Shown: positions 1 to 5,843 of the stretch, piece by piece | Layout: each line of letters begins with the position of its first letter | Position numbering within the stretch: position 1 is the stretch's first letter | Origin: Candidatus Falkowbacteria bacterium CG10_big_fil_rev_8_21_14_0_10_43_11 | GTDB lineage: Bacteria > Patescibacteriota > Patescibacteriia > Patescibacteriales > XYC2-FULL-47-12 | Length of the DNA stretch: 14,811 nt | Direction of reading: 5' to 3' | Assembly: GCA_002778635.1 (NCBI GenBank) | Contig: PFAS01000008.1 | Span: 1 to 14,811 of the forward strand | Position numbers and translations under genes: made by a program | The notes under the pieces: model-generated | Seen by the model: only the letters and a program-made list of their open reading frames with translations | The model's database searches: none | What the model was told of the DNA's origin: nothing

Positions 1-164
1 CTGTCGGCGCGATAAAGACGCTCAAATACATGCGTCAGGTCTTCTTTAGCTATTCCTATTCCCGTATCTTGAACGCGGATTATTGCTTTTGCGCCATGGC
101 GACTAACAGTTATATTAACGGAACCGCCCGCGGGAGTAAATTTAAAGGCAAAATAGCTTTTATA
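1..164 (-). pseudogene. Sensor histidine kinase HATPase domain, truncated remnant (runs off window edge)
   Basis: Reading the minus strand from 164 to 1 gives a peptide with KFTPAGGSV, then DTGIGIAKEDL (the G1 box) and FERLYRAD (the F/G2 region). This is the C-terminal half of the ATP-binding domain of a two-component sensor kinase. An in-frame TGA lies at 165-167, directly before the first readable residue (Tyr). No ATG, GTG or TTG occurs in frame between that stop and the window edge. The N-box (consensus NLxxNA), which holds the Mg-ATP-coordinating Asn and should come just before AFKFTP, is absent, and I could not find it in the other two frames. So what is visible cannot bind ATP normally. 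The true C-terminus lies outside the window. It may be a remnant cut off by the neighbouring palindrome, or an assembly join. The domain identity is firm; the reason for truncation is inferred. Confidence 0.75.
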
Positions 165-181
165 TCAAAAAATTTCTCCAC

Positions 182-205
182 CCCGCCGCACTCTCGCGCC
201 GCGGG
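182..205. repeat. GC-rich hairpin with GAGA tetraloop (minus strand) next to the kinase remnant
   Basis: On the minus strand a 10-nt arm CCCGCGGCGC is followed by loop GAGA and arm GTGCGGCGGG. All positions pair except one G-G mismatch, and one pair is G-T. GAGA fits the GNRA tetraloop class. The GC content is far above the surrounding AT-rich DNA. It sits about 15 bp upstream of the TGA that precedes the kinase remnant, with no T-tract directly after it, so it does not look like a plain terminator. Confidence 0.6.
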
Positions 206-238
206 CGGGGACGGCAAAAAATAAAATAATAATTTAAA

Positions 239-263
239 AGCCCCAGCCATGAATGGCGGGGCT
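239..263 (-). terminator. Intrinsic terminator-like hairpin, end of the leftward coiled-coil gene unit
   Basis: On the minus strand, arms AGCCCC-GCCAT and ATGGC-(T)-GGGGCT pair around a 2-nt centre, followed immediately by TTTTAAATTATTATTTTATTT. A strong stem followed by U-rich RNA fits rho-independent termination for transcription entering from 407-1372. It is the last of four hairpins met by a leftward polymerase. Confidence 0.6.
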
Positions 264-381
264 AAAACCAAACCCGCTTAAGCGGGTTTGAAACCAAGCC
301 CAGTGATTCATCACTGGGCTGATAGAAAACAGACGGGCGTTTAATCCGTTAAACCTGTATTCTATGGCCGTATTCTATGGC
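239..381. repeat. Array of four consecutive hairpins plus a 13-bp tandem repeat
   Basis: Hairpin 1 is 239-263. Hairpin 2 is 270-289, a perfect 20-bp palindrome, AAACCCGCTTAAGCGGGTTT. Hairpin 3 is 297-320 (AGCCCAGTGA, loop TTCA, perfect complement). Hairpin 4 is 322-365 (ATAGAA-A-ACAG outer arm, GTTTAA-tccg-TTAAAC inner stem, CTGT-A-TTCTAT outer arm). Hairpins 1, 2 and 3 are separated only by short AAACCA-type spacers. The right arm of hairpin 4 runs into TATTCTATGGC, repeated 13 bp later (358-368 and 371-381). The four stems share no sequence, so this is not a simple tandem duplication. Confidence 0.7.
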
Positions 382-406
382 GAAAAATATTACGCAAAAA
401 ATAATA

Positions 407-1372
407 TTAAACTACCGACGCTTTTTCCGCTTTCCCGCCCTCGCTCCAGTTTTTCGCGCCGCTTTCTATTACTTTTACCGCCAGTTCCTGCGCTTTTTTG
501 TTGGCCGCTTCGGCTTCTTTCTTTAAAATAGTAATTTCCGCGTCCTGCGCTTTTCTTTGCTCCTCTAAATTTTTTATTTTCATTTCTAATAAATCTTTGG
601 CCGCTTCCCAAGTTTGCCGCTCGCGCTCGGCGTTATCTTTATGTTCTTTTTGCAGGCGCGCCGCCGCTTCCCGCTCGCGCTGGTCGGCCGCCAGCTTAAT
701 CGCTTCCGGCATGCCGGCCGCGGCTTGGCGCAAATCAGTCAACTCGGCTTCGCTTTGTTTAATTCTTTCTTCGCGTTCGGCCAATAACTTTTCTTTACTG
801 CTTGTCTCTTCTGAAAATTTTTCTGCTTCCCTTTGCCTTTGTATTTTAACCGCGTAAGCGTACTCCTCTTGCTCCCGCTCCCAAGCGCGCTTTGCCGCGG
901 CAATTTCTAATTCCAAATTTTCTTTTTTGCTTTTCAGTTCTTGCTCCAGCTCTTTTTGCTTTTGGCCGTATTCGGCGACTAAATTCTCCAGCGCTTCCGC
1001 CGCCACTTCCAGATGATACTGATTTTGCAATTTCTTTTTGGAAATATCAACGGCAACTTGCAAGCCGTTATACTCCTCCACTTTGTCGGAAAACTGCTGG
1101 AGCAACTTACGCAAGCTATCGGCAAACTTCAGCGCCAGTTCGTTCAATTGGTTATTGACCGCCGCTTTGATGTTGACCGCGGTTTGAGTAATATTTTCCA
1201 TAGTTTGCTCTTTGGCTTTCTCCGTCGCCTCTTGATTTAAAGCGCTATGCGCTTCTTTGGCCGTTTCTTTGGCTTCCGGCAGATTGGCGAGCAATTTTTG
1301 GTACTCGTCAATAATCTCTTGTTTGGTTTTTTTGGCCAAACCGGCCGGGTTAAACATTGGCGTCTGCGTCAT
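407..1372 (-). CDS. Coiled-coil hypothetical protein (321 aa)
   Basis: I do not recognise a named family. From the chosen ATG at 1372 (MTQTPMFNPAG) the protein is highly charged, rich in E, K, A and Q, with near-continuous heptad-like helical sequence from about residue 20 to 305 (for example KQKELEQELKSKKENLELE). There is no signal peptide or membrane segment, so a cytoplasmic rod or scaffold is likely. A longer GTG start at 1408 is open, but it overlaps the -10 area of a candidate promoter (TTGACA at 1430-1435), which favours 1372. Neither start has a Shine-Dalgarno sequence. The last residues (NWSEGGKAEKASVV) are not helical. It ends before the hairpin array at 239-381. Long coiled-coil proteins of unknown function like this are common in CPR genomes (general knowledge). 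The role is unknown. Confidence 0.8.
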   Translation of the reverse strand: MTQTPMFNPAGLAKKTKQEIIDEYQKLLANLPEAKETAKEAHSALNQEATEKAKEQTMENITQTAVNIKAAVNNQLNELALKFADSLRKLLQQFSDKVEEYNGLQVAVDISKKKLQNQYHLEVAAEALENLVAEYGQKQKELEQELKSKKENLELEIAAAKRAWEREQEEYAYAVKIQRQREAEKFSEETSSKEKLLAEREERIKQSEAELTDLRQAAAGMPEAIKLAADQREREAAARLQKEHKDNAERERQTWEAAKDLLEMKIKNLEEQRKAQDAEITILKKEAEAANKKAQELAVKVIESGAKNWSEGGKAEKASVV

Positions 1373-1406
1373 AATTTTAAAGTTAATGTTTATTAAGCTC
1401 ACTGTC

Positions 1407-1435
1407 ACTTAACTACTAATCTTAAGCGATGTCAA
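1407..1435 (-). promoter_or_regulatory. Candidate promoter for the coiled-coil gene
   Basis: A perfect -35 TTGACA (minus strand, 1435-1430) is followed after 17 nt by TTAAGT, a weak -10 (3 of 6). It lies 35-60 bp upstream of the ATG at 1372. The -35 is convincing and the -10 is not, so confidence is limited. Confidence 0.35.
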
Positions 1436-1500
1436 TGGTTTTCAAATCCGTTGATTTGTGTTGAAATAATTCTGGCGGATTGCGGCGGCGTTTGGCGCGT

Positions 1501-1539
1501 AAAAATAAAAAAACCGCGATCCCTTGTTGGAAACCGCGG
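1501..1539 (-). terminator. Rho-independent terminator after the 107-aa gene
   Basis: On the minus strand CCGCG (1539-1535) pairs with CGCGG (1518-1514). The loop can form an inner TCC/GGA pair. The stem is followed directly by TTTTTTTATTTTT (1513-1501). It lies about 30 bp past the stop of the 1570-1893 gene and separates it from the coiled-coil gene. Confidence 0.7.
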
Positions 1540-1569
1540 CGAAGCGAAATCAACTGCTTTATAAAAAAA

Positions 1570-1893
1570 TTACGCGTAAATTTGCGGAAACGGCTGCAGG
1601 GATAAAATATTTTTTACATCCTCATCGGTAATGACGTGGCGTTTTTGCAAAACATCCACCAGCGCCTGCAATTTGGCGTCTTCTTTGCGCATTACTACTA
1701 TTAAATCCCCCTTTAAATCAGAAAGCTTGTCGTCCAAATAATCTTTAGTAACCATCGTCGCCTCTATTTTAGCGGCTCCTTGATTCAATTCGACGATGTC
1801 AGTTTCAATACTTTGCAACCTTTGTTCATTGTTATTGGCAAAATTATTAATAGCTTCTAAAATTTCACCATTGGTTGGCTCTTGATTTTCCAT
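1570..1893 (-). CDS. Small coiled-coil hypothetical protein (107 aa)
   Basis: A 107-residue acidic protein starting MENQEPTNGEILEAINNFA. Residues about 8-60 are amphipathic helix with coiled-coil character (NNNEQRLQSIETDIVELNQ). A second helical segment follows (DYLDDKLSDLKGDLIVVMRKEDAKLQALVDVL). The C-terminus (HVITDEDVKNIL) resembles the short EF-like or winged tails of helical adaptor proteins, but I cannot assign a function. No signal peptide or TM segment. The ATG at 1893 is supported by a well-formed promoter 22 nt upstream and a terminator after the gene, so it appears to be an independent unit. No SD precedes the start. I recall similar proteins ending in PFPQ in Parcubacteria annotations as conserved hypotheticals; that recollection is unverified. 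Confidence 0.8.
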   Translation of the reverse strand: MENQEPTNGEILEAINNFANNNEQRLQSIETDIVELNQGAAKIEATMVTKDYLDDKLSDLKGDLIVVMRKEDAKLQALVDVLQKRHVITDEDVKNILSLQPFPQIYA

Positions 1894-1921
1894 AAATTTA
1901 TTTTAATTCGCGGATATGATT

Positions 1922-1950
1922 ATAATAACGCAAACTATTTTTATCGTCAA
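1922..1950 (-). promoter_or_regulatory. Sigma70-type promoter for the 107-aa gene
   Basis: On the minus strand TTGACG (1950-1945, 5 of 6) is followed by a 17-nt spacer and TATTAT (1927-1922, 5 of 6). The predicted transcript start near 1915 leaves a leader of about 22 nt before the ATG at 1893. It lies in the short gap after the trpS stop codon. Confidence 0.65.
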
Positions 1951-1962
1951 CAAGTATTGTTT

Positions 1963-2973
1963 TTACGCAAGTCCCACCGCTTTTTTTACTTTTTTCAAGG
2001 TTTCTTCCGCTATCGCCTCCGCCCTTATTTTCCCTTTTTCTAAAACATCTTCAATAAATTTATCGTCAAAACTATTGTATTTTTGTTGAAAATCTTCCAA
2101 AAATTTTGCCGCCACCTCGGCCAAATCTCTTTTAAATTCGCCGTACTTGCCCGCCGTAGCGCTTGCGTAGGCGGGACCGCGGCCGTTATAGCGCGCTTCC
2201 AGTTCTTTAACGCTCGCCTCGGCTAACAGCGAATAGATAATTAAGAGGTTAGAAATTGCCGGCTTATTTTTTGGGTCAAATTTAATATCCGAGCCGCTGT
2301 CCGTAACCGCTTTCATTATTTTTTTGCGCGCCGTTTCCGGCTTGTCCAACAAAGCGATGTAATTTAATTCGCTCCCCGCGCTTTTGCTCATTTTTTTCGC
2401 CGGATTATCCAGTCCCATGATGCGCGCGCCTTGCTTTTGAATGTACGGCTCGGGAATTTTGAACACCTCCGCGAATTGCTGGTTAAATCGCCGCGCCAAA
2501 ACGCGCGTTAATTCCACGTGTTGCGTTTGGTCGTCGCCGACCGGCACCAAATCCGTATCGTACAGTAAAATATCCGCCGCCATTAAAACCGGATAATCAA
2601 ACAAACCCAAATTGATGTTTTCTTTATGCTCGCGGGCTTTGTCCTTAAACTGCGTCATTCGTTCCAGTTCCGCGATTTTGGTAATCGTATTTAAAATCCA
2701 CGCCAGTTCCGTGTGCGCGCTTACCCGCGACTGCTGGAAAATAACCGCGGTTTCCGGATTGATTCCGGCCGCGAGATACAGTTTCGCGATTTCCAAAATC
2801 TTTTCCCGTAAAATTTTCGGCTCTTGTTTAACCGTAATCGCGTGATAATCCACCACGCAAAAAACGCACTGGTATTCGTTTTGCAGGGCCACCCAATTTT
2901 TAAGCGCGCCTAAATAATTTCCCAAATGCAAATTGCCGGACGGCTGGACGCCGGAAAAAATTACTTTATTCAT
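1963..2973 (-). CDS. trpS: Tryptophanyl-tRNA synthetase
   Basis: Class Ic aminoacyl-tRNA synthetase that activates tryptophan with ATP and charges tRNA-Trp in the cytoplasm. The HIGH-type signature is PSGNLHLGNYLGA (HLGN at residues 16-19). VPVGDDQTQHVELTR (143-157) is the typical TrpRS segment for Trp and ATP binding. KMSKS is at 194-198. Length 336 aa is close to the usual 330-335. The ATG at 2973 gives the canonical N-terminus MNKVIFSGVQPSG; no SD is present. One oddity: between LEARYNGR and KYGEFKRDLAEV (around residues 260-280) there is GPAYASATAG, about 10 residues absent from the E. coli protein as I remember it (EGKMYGHLKGEVAD). This insert is encoded by the palindrome at 2150-2175. 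It is on the protein surface side of the C-terminal helical region, so activity is probably kept. Leftward orientation, divergent from rny. Confidence 0.97.
   Translation of the reverse strand: MNKVIFSGVQPSGNLHLGNYLGALKNWVALQNEYQCVFCVVDYHAITVKQEPKILREKILEIAKLYLAAGINPETAVIFQQSRVSAHTELAWILNTITKIAELERMTQFKDKAREHKENINLGLFDYPVLMAADILLYDTDLVPVGDDQTQHVELTRVLARRFNQQFAEVFKIPEPYIQKQGARIMGLDNPAKKMSKSAGSELNYIALLDKPETARKKIMKAVTDSGSDIKFDPKNKPAISNLLIIYSLLAEASVKELEARYNGRGPAYASATAGKYGEFKRDLAEVAAKFLEDFQQKYNSFDDKFIEDVLEKGKIRAEAIAEETLKKVKKAVGLA
2150..2175 (-). repeat. 26-bp palindromic element inserted in frame in trpS (copy 1)
   Basis: Plus-strand arms CCCGCC (2150-2155) and GGCGGG (2170-2175) flank a 14-nt core GTAGCGCTTGCGTA. 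On the coding strand it reads P-A-Y-A-S-A-T-A-G, followed by AAG (K). The same architecture, the same CTTG 5' flank on the plus strand and the same frame occur at 12351-12376 in ftsK. It interrupts an otherwise conserved stretch of TrpRS. Confidence 0.7.
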
Positions 2974-2983
2974 AAATTTCTAT

Positions 2984-3090
2984 TTACTAATATCTAATTA
3001 CTAATCAAACCCCAATGACTAATGACCTAATGACGATTTGACATTAGACATTTATGCATTAAACATTGATTAGAAATTAGGAATTAGTAA
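2984..3090. repeat. Long inverted repeat in the trpS 5' region
   Basis: Arms 2984-3007 and 3067-3090 are complementary at 21 of 24 positions and enclose about 59 bp of AATGAC/TTGACAT word repeats. In RNA from trpS this would fold into a large AT-rich hairpin just upstream of the start codon. I see no T-box or Trp leader peptide. Confidence 0.6.
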
Positions 3091-3185
3091 TTGATCCTTT
3101 CTATAATTCCATCTTATCAACAATCGTCTCTTCTCACAAGCCCCTCCACGCCAAAAAGCCAAAAATCCATAGCAAATTGCGGCCA

Positions 3186-3214
3186 TTGCCAAAACCAACT
3201 CTCCGTGCTAGAAT
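3186..3214 (+). promoter_or_regulatory. Sigma70-type promoter for rny
   Basis: TTGCCA (3186-3191, 5 of 6), 17-nt spacer, TAGAAT (3209-3214, 5 of 6). Predicted transcript start near 3221, leaving a leader of about 250 nt before the ATG at 3474. Confidence 0.6.
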
Positions 3215-3473
3215 ATGAACATCAATTTAATTATTAATTTCTTCGCGAATATTGCTTTGTTTGCTGGCAGTAAAAGGCAAGCGAAATGAAAGAACATGGC
3301 TAACTTTAAAATAAATTCCCCATATCGCGCAATTAGTTTTTACTCTCAAATTGGCGAATCATTAGCTATTCTTCCTTCAACGGACATTAATTAATGCCTG
3401 TCGTTTAATTTTACTCTTGTTTGTCTTAAAACTGTTTTAACCGGCAAAAAAGCTTTTAGTGAAGCTTAAATTT

Positions 3474-5000
3474 ATGTTTGCCGGCTTAGAAATTATCATG
3501 GCCGCTCTGGGCCTTATTTTCGGCATAGCCTTGGGCTATTACATCCGAAAACAAAAGGCCTTAAGTGAAATAAACTCGGCTGAGGCCAAAGCGCAAAAAA
3601 TAATCGGCGAGGCTAAAACGGCGGAAAAAGAAATGGTCTTGAAAGCGCAGGAAAAAGCGCTTAATATCATTGAGGAAGCCAAAAGAGAAGAGGCGCGCCG
3701 CTACAAAGAATCAAGCGATTTTCAAAAACGTTTGGAAAAACGCGAAACCACTTTTTCTCAAAAGCTGCTGGAATTGCAGGACAAGCAGCAAAAGCTCTAT
3801 GACAAAATAAATCAAGTGGAAGAGGCCAAGGAAAAAATCATTGAACTGCGTAAAGAGCAATTGGAAAAATTGGAAAAAATCGCCAAACTGAACAAAGACG
3901 AGGCGAAAGAAATATTAATGAAAAACGCGGAGGGAGAAATAAAAGACGCGCTTCTGTCGCGCATTCGCAAAGTCGAGCAGGAATCGACCGATGAACTGGA
4001 AACCAAAGCCAAGGCGATGCTCGCGGTAACCATGCAGCGGCTCGCCTCAACTTTCACGACGGAAGTAACCACGACTTCGGTGGATTTGCCTAACGATGAA
4101 ATGAAAGGCCGCATCATCGGCCGCGAAGGGCGCAATATCCGCACCATTGAAAGTTTGACCGGCGTGGAAATTATCGTTGACGACACGCCTAACGTCATTA
4201 CCATTTCCGGCTTCTCCATGATTCGCCGGCATTTGGCCAAACGCGCGCTGGAAAAACTGATCTCGGACGGCCGGATTCACCCGACCAAAATTGAGGACGC
4301 GATTGAAGAAGCCAAAAAAGACCTGGCGCTGGACATTAAAAAAGCGGGCGAAGAGGCGATGTACGATGTGGGCGTTACCGGCTTTGACCCCAAGCTCGTG
4401 CAAATTCTTGGCCGCTTAAAATACCGCACGAGTTACGGCCAAAATATTTTAAGCCATTCGGTTCAAGTCGCGCATTTGTCGGCTTTGCTTGCGGACCAAC
4501 TGGGCGCTGACGTAACGATTGCCAAGAAAGCCGGGCTTTTGCACGATATCGGCAAAGCGGTTGACCACGAAGTGCGGGGCACGCATCCGGAAATCGGCAA
4601 AAACATCGGCCAAAAATTCAACTTGCCGATTGAAATTATAAATCCAATCGCCACCCATCACGACGACAAGCCGGCGGATTTGATTTCGGTAATTGTTAAA
4701 GTCGCGGACGCGATTTCCGGCGCCCGTCCGGGAGCGCGCAAAGATTCGCTGGAACAATATTTGCAAAGACTGGAAGAACTGGAAAAAGTGGCTACCGGCT
4801 TTGAGGGAGTGGAAAAAGCTTACGCCATCCAAGCCGGCCGCGAAGTGCGCGTCTTTGTTGAACCGACTAAAATCGACGACTTGGCCGCTTATAACTTGGC
4901 AAAAAATATCGCCAAAAAAATAGAAGCCGAATTAAAATATCCGGGTGAAATTAAAGTTAACGTCATTCGGGAGATGAGAATAGTGGAATACGCGAGATAA
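3474..5000 (+). CDS. rny: Ribonuclease Y
   Basis: Membrane-anchored endoribonuclease that starts mRNA turnover by cutting single-stranded RNA. From the ATG at 3474 it is 508 aa, typical for the family. Order of parts: N-terminal TM anchor (about residues 4-23, AGLEIIMAALGLIFGIALGYYI); a long charged coiled coil (about 25-190); a KH RNA-binding domain with the GxxG-type motif GRIIGREGRNIR (about 212-223); and an HD phosphohydrolase domain with LLHDIGKAVDHE (His-Asp about 357-358), ATHHDD and VKVADAISGARPGAR. The C-terminus EIKVNVIREMRIVEYAR is the family ending. A GTG at 3459 would add five residues (MKLKF) and cannot be excluded; neither start has an SD. A terminator follows directly. The family's usual neighbour ymdB is about 840 bp downstream, separated by an opposed gene. 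Confidence 0.97.
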   Translation: MFAGLEIIMAALGLIFGIALGYYIRKQKALSEINSAEAKAQKIIGEAKTAEKEMVLKAQEKALNIIEEAKREEARRYKESSDFQKRLEKRETTFSQKLLELQDKQQKLYDKINQVEEAKEKIIELRKEQLEKLEKIAKLNKDEAKEILMKNAEGEIKDALLSRIRKVEQESTDELETKAKAMLAVTMQRLASTFTTEVTTTSVDLPNDEMKGRIIGREGRNIRTIESLTGVEIIVDDTPNVITISGFSMIRRHLAKRALEKLISDGRIHPTKIEDAIEEAKKDLALDIKKAGEEAMYDVGVTGFDPKLVQILGRLKYRTSYGQNILSHSVQVAHLSALLADQLGADVTIAKKAGLLHDIGKAVDHEVRGTHPEIGKNIGQKFNLPIEIINPIATHHDDKPADLISVIVKVADAISGARPGARKDSLEQYLQRLEELEKVATGFEGVEKAYAIQAGREVRVFVEPTKIDDLAAYNLAKNIAKKIEAELKYPGEIKVNVIREMRIVEYAR

Positions 5001-5020
5001 ATTTGACATGTTAATTCTAA

Positions 5021-5057
5021 AAAAAACTTGCGCCGTTAAAATGGGCAGGTTTTTTTG
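5021..5057 (+). terminator. Rho-independent terminator of rny
   Basis: AACTTGC-g-CC (5025-5034), loop GTTAAAAT, GG-GCAGGTT (5043-5051) with one bulge and one G-T pair, then TTTTTTGTTTT. It starts about 25 bp after the rny stop codon. Confidence 0.8.
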
Positions 5058-5115
5058 TTTTCTTGATATTGTTAAATTGTTACATTGCTAAATTGTTAAA
5101 CCACCCATCTTAGAT

Positions 5116-5147
5116 AAAAAAATCCCCATTAGCTTTTGCTAAGGGGG
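5116..5147 (-). terminator. Rho-independent terminator of the 122-aa gene
   Basis: On the minus strand CCCCCTTAGC (5147-5138), loop AAAA, GCTAATGGGG (5133-5124), then ATTTTTTTA (5123-5115). One mismatch in a 10-bp stem. It sits about 27 bp past the stop of the 5174-5542 gene and faces the rny terminator. Confidence 0.8.
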
Positions 5148-5173
5148 GCGGATTAGAAAATTTCAATTGACTT

Positions 5174-5542
5174 TTATTTTCCAAATGCCTTTTTCAGCTC
5201 ACTTGTATTCCTCTTTAACTGTTGCGGGTCGTCATAATTATCAGGCTGCTTCGGAAATGTTAGTTTTAAATCCGCTAAAATGTCATCCGCCGGGTCAGGG
5301 GGTAAAACGGTTTGTGGCAAAAGAATATAATTAATATCGCCGTTTTCTTCAATAACTCGTTGCAACACCACTTTGCTTTTACTTTGAATTTCAGGCGTAT
5401 CGGCTGTTTTTTTTATATCCAACAGCATATAACCTAAATCAGCGTCATCAAAAGATAAGGTGAGTTCTTCATCCGTTTGGTACTCAACCAATGCAAAAAT
5501 TAGCGGAGTACCTATTTGTTCTGATGAGTTGGCGGTAACCAT
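5174..5542 (-). CDS. Hypothetical acidic protein (122 aa), orphan between rny and ymdB
   Basis: I do not recognise this protein. The ATG at 5542 is preceded by a perfect AAGGAGG (5557-5551) with 8-nt spacing, the clearest Shine-Dalgarno in the window. It has its own terminator at 5116-5147. The N-terminal half (about 8-70) reads as alternating beta strands (TPLIFALVEYQTDEELTLSF, GYMLLDIKK, SKVVLQRVI, INYILLPQTV), so a small beta-rich fold is plausible. The C-terminal part (PPDPADDILADLKLTFP to the end) is acidic and Pro-rich, then helical. No signal peptide, TM segment or metal-binding cluster. It is transcribed against both flanking genes. The strong SD and isolation suggest a gene gained by the locus; this is inference. 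Confidence 0.8.
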   Translation of the reverse strand: MVTANSSEQIGTPLIFALVEYQTDEELTLSFDDADLGYMLLDIKKTADTPEIQSKSKVVLQRVIEENGDINYILLPQTVLPPDPADDILADLKLTFPKQPDNYDDPQQLKRNTSELKKAFGK

Positions 5543-5550
5543 TATTTCTT

Positions 5551-5557
5551 CCTCCTT
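5551..5557 (-). promoter_or_regulatory. Strong Shine-Dalgarno of the 122-aa gene
   Basis: Minus-strand AAGGAGG ends 8 nt before the ATG at 5542. No other gene in this window has a match of this quality, and it fixes the start of this one. A TTGACA lies upstream on the same strand (5617-5612) but the -10 at the right distance (TAAGCT) is poor. Confidence 0.75.
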
Positions 5558-5639
5558 AAGCAGAATGAACGATGAAACTATTATTTATAGCTTATCTGTT
5601 AAACAAAGGACTGTCAAACTTTATATAGTATACATATAG

Positions 5640-5667
5640 TTGCCCGCTTTTTTAGTTGGAGTATACT
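5640..5667 (+). promoter_or_regulatory. Candidate promoter for ymdB
   Basis: TTGCCC (5640-5645, 4 of 6), 16-nt spacer, TATACT (5662-5667, 5 of 6). The transcript would start near 5674 and carry the word-repeat region as a leader of about 170 nt before ymdB. Confidence 0.4.
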
Positions 5668-5674
5668 GGTAAAT

Positions 5675-5800
5675 GACGAATATCAAATGCCAAATATCAA
5701 ATCAACGTTAAAAACCCTAATGACAAATTATTAATTTTTTTAGATTTTGACATTTGATATTGATTTGACATTTGAATTTTGACATTTGGGTTTAAAGCCA
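5675..5800. repeat. AT-rich word-repeat block upstream of ymdB
   Basis: The left half has repeated ATATCAAAT (GAATATCAAATGCC, AAATATCAAATC). The right half has repeated TTTGACATTTG and TTTGATATTGATTTGACATTTG. The two halves are complementary in part and could form a long imperfect hairpin. No protein gene is supported here. Confidence 0.55.
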
Positions 5801-5843
5801 TTTTAATCAACTTAAAATTACAAAACTAAAAAAAACAAGGACT

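Larger units (their letters stand above)
2974..3458. other. Divergent intergenic region between trpS and rny (485 bp)
   Basis: Left part (2974-3100): AT-rich word repeats (CTAAT, AATGAC, ATTAG) forming a long inverted repeat in the trpS leader. Middle: a strong rightward promoter at 3186-3214. Right part (about 3221-3473): the rny leader, about 250 nt, with a perfect 12-bp palindrome CATTAATTAATG at 3385-3396 and AAGCTT-TTAGTG-AAGCTT at 3450-3467 just before the rny start. No protein gene is supported. Confidence 0.6.

Noticed and set aside
30..224. 64-codon plus-strand frame at the left edge
   Set aside because: It is antisense to the clear histidine kinase remnant and reads through the hairpin; no start signal or family match.
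239..381. CRISPR array
   Set aside because: The repeats differ from one another and there are no regular spacers or cas genes.
498..1240. Plus-strand frames of 75-119 codons across the coiled-coil gene
   Set aside because: Ser/Leu/Ala/Cys-rich composition is what antisense of Glu/Lys/Ala-rich coiled coil produces.
2974..3100. T-box or Trp attenuator in front of trpS
   Set aside because: No T-box consensus, no Trp-codon leader peptide and no antiterminator pair; only AT-rich word repeats.
3215..3289. 24-codon reading frame (MNINLIINFF...) upstream of rny
   Set aside because: It starts inside the promoter, before the predicted transcript start, and has no ribosome site.
3812..4832. Several minus-strand frames inside rny
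   Set aside because: They are antisense to a complete, well-conserved RNase Y; no motif or start signal of their own.
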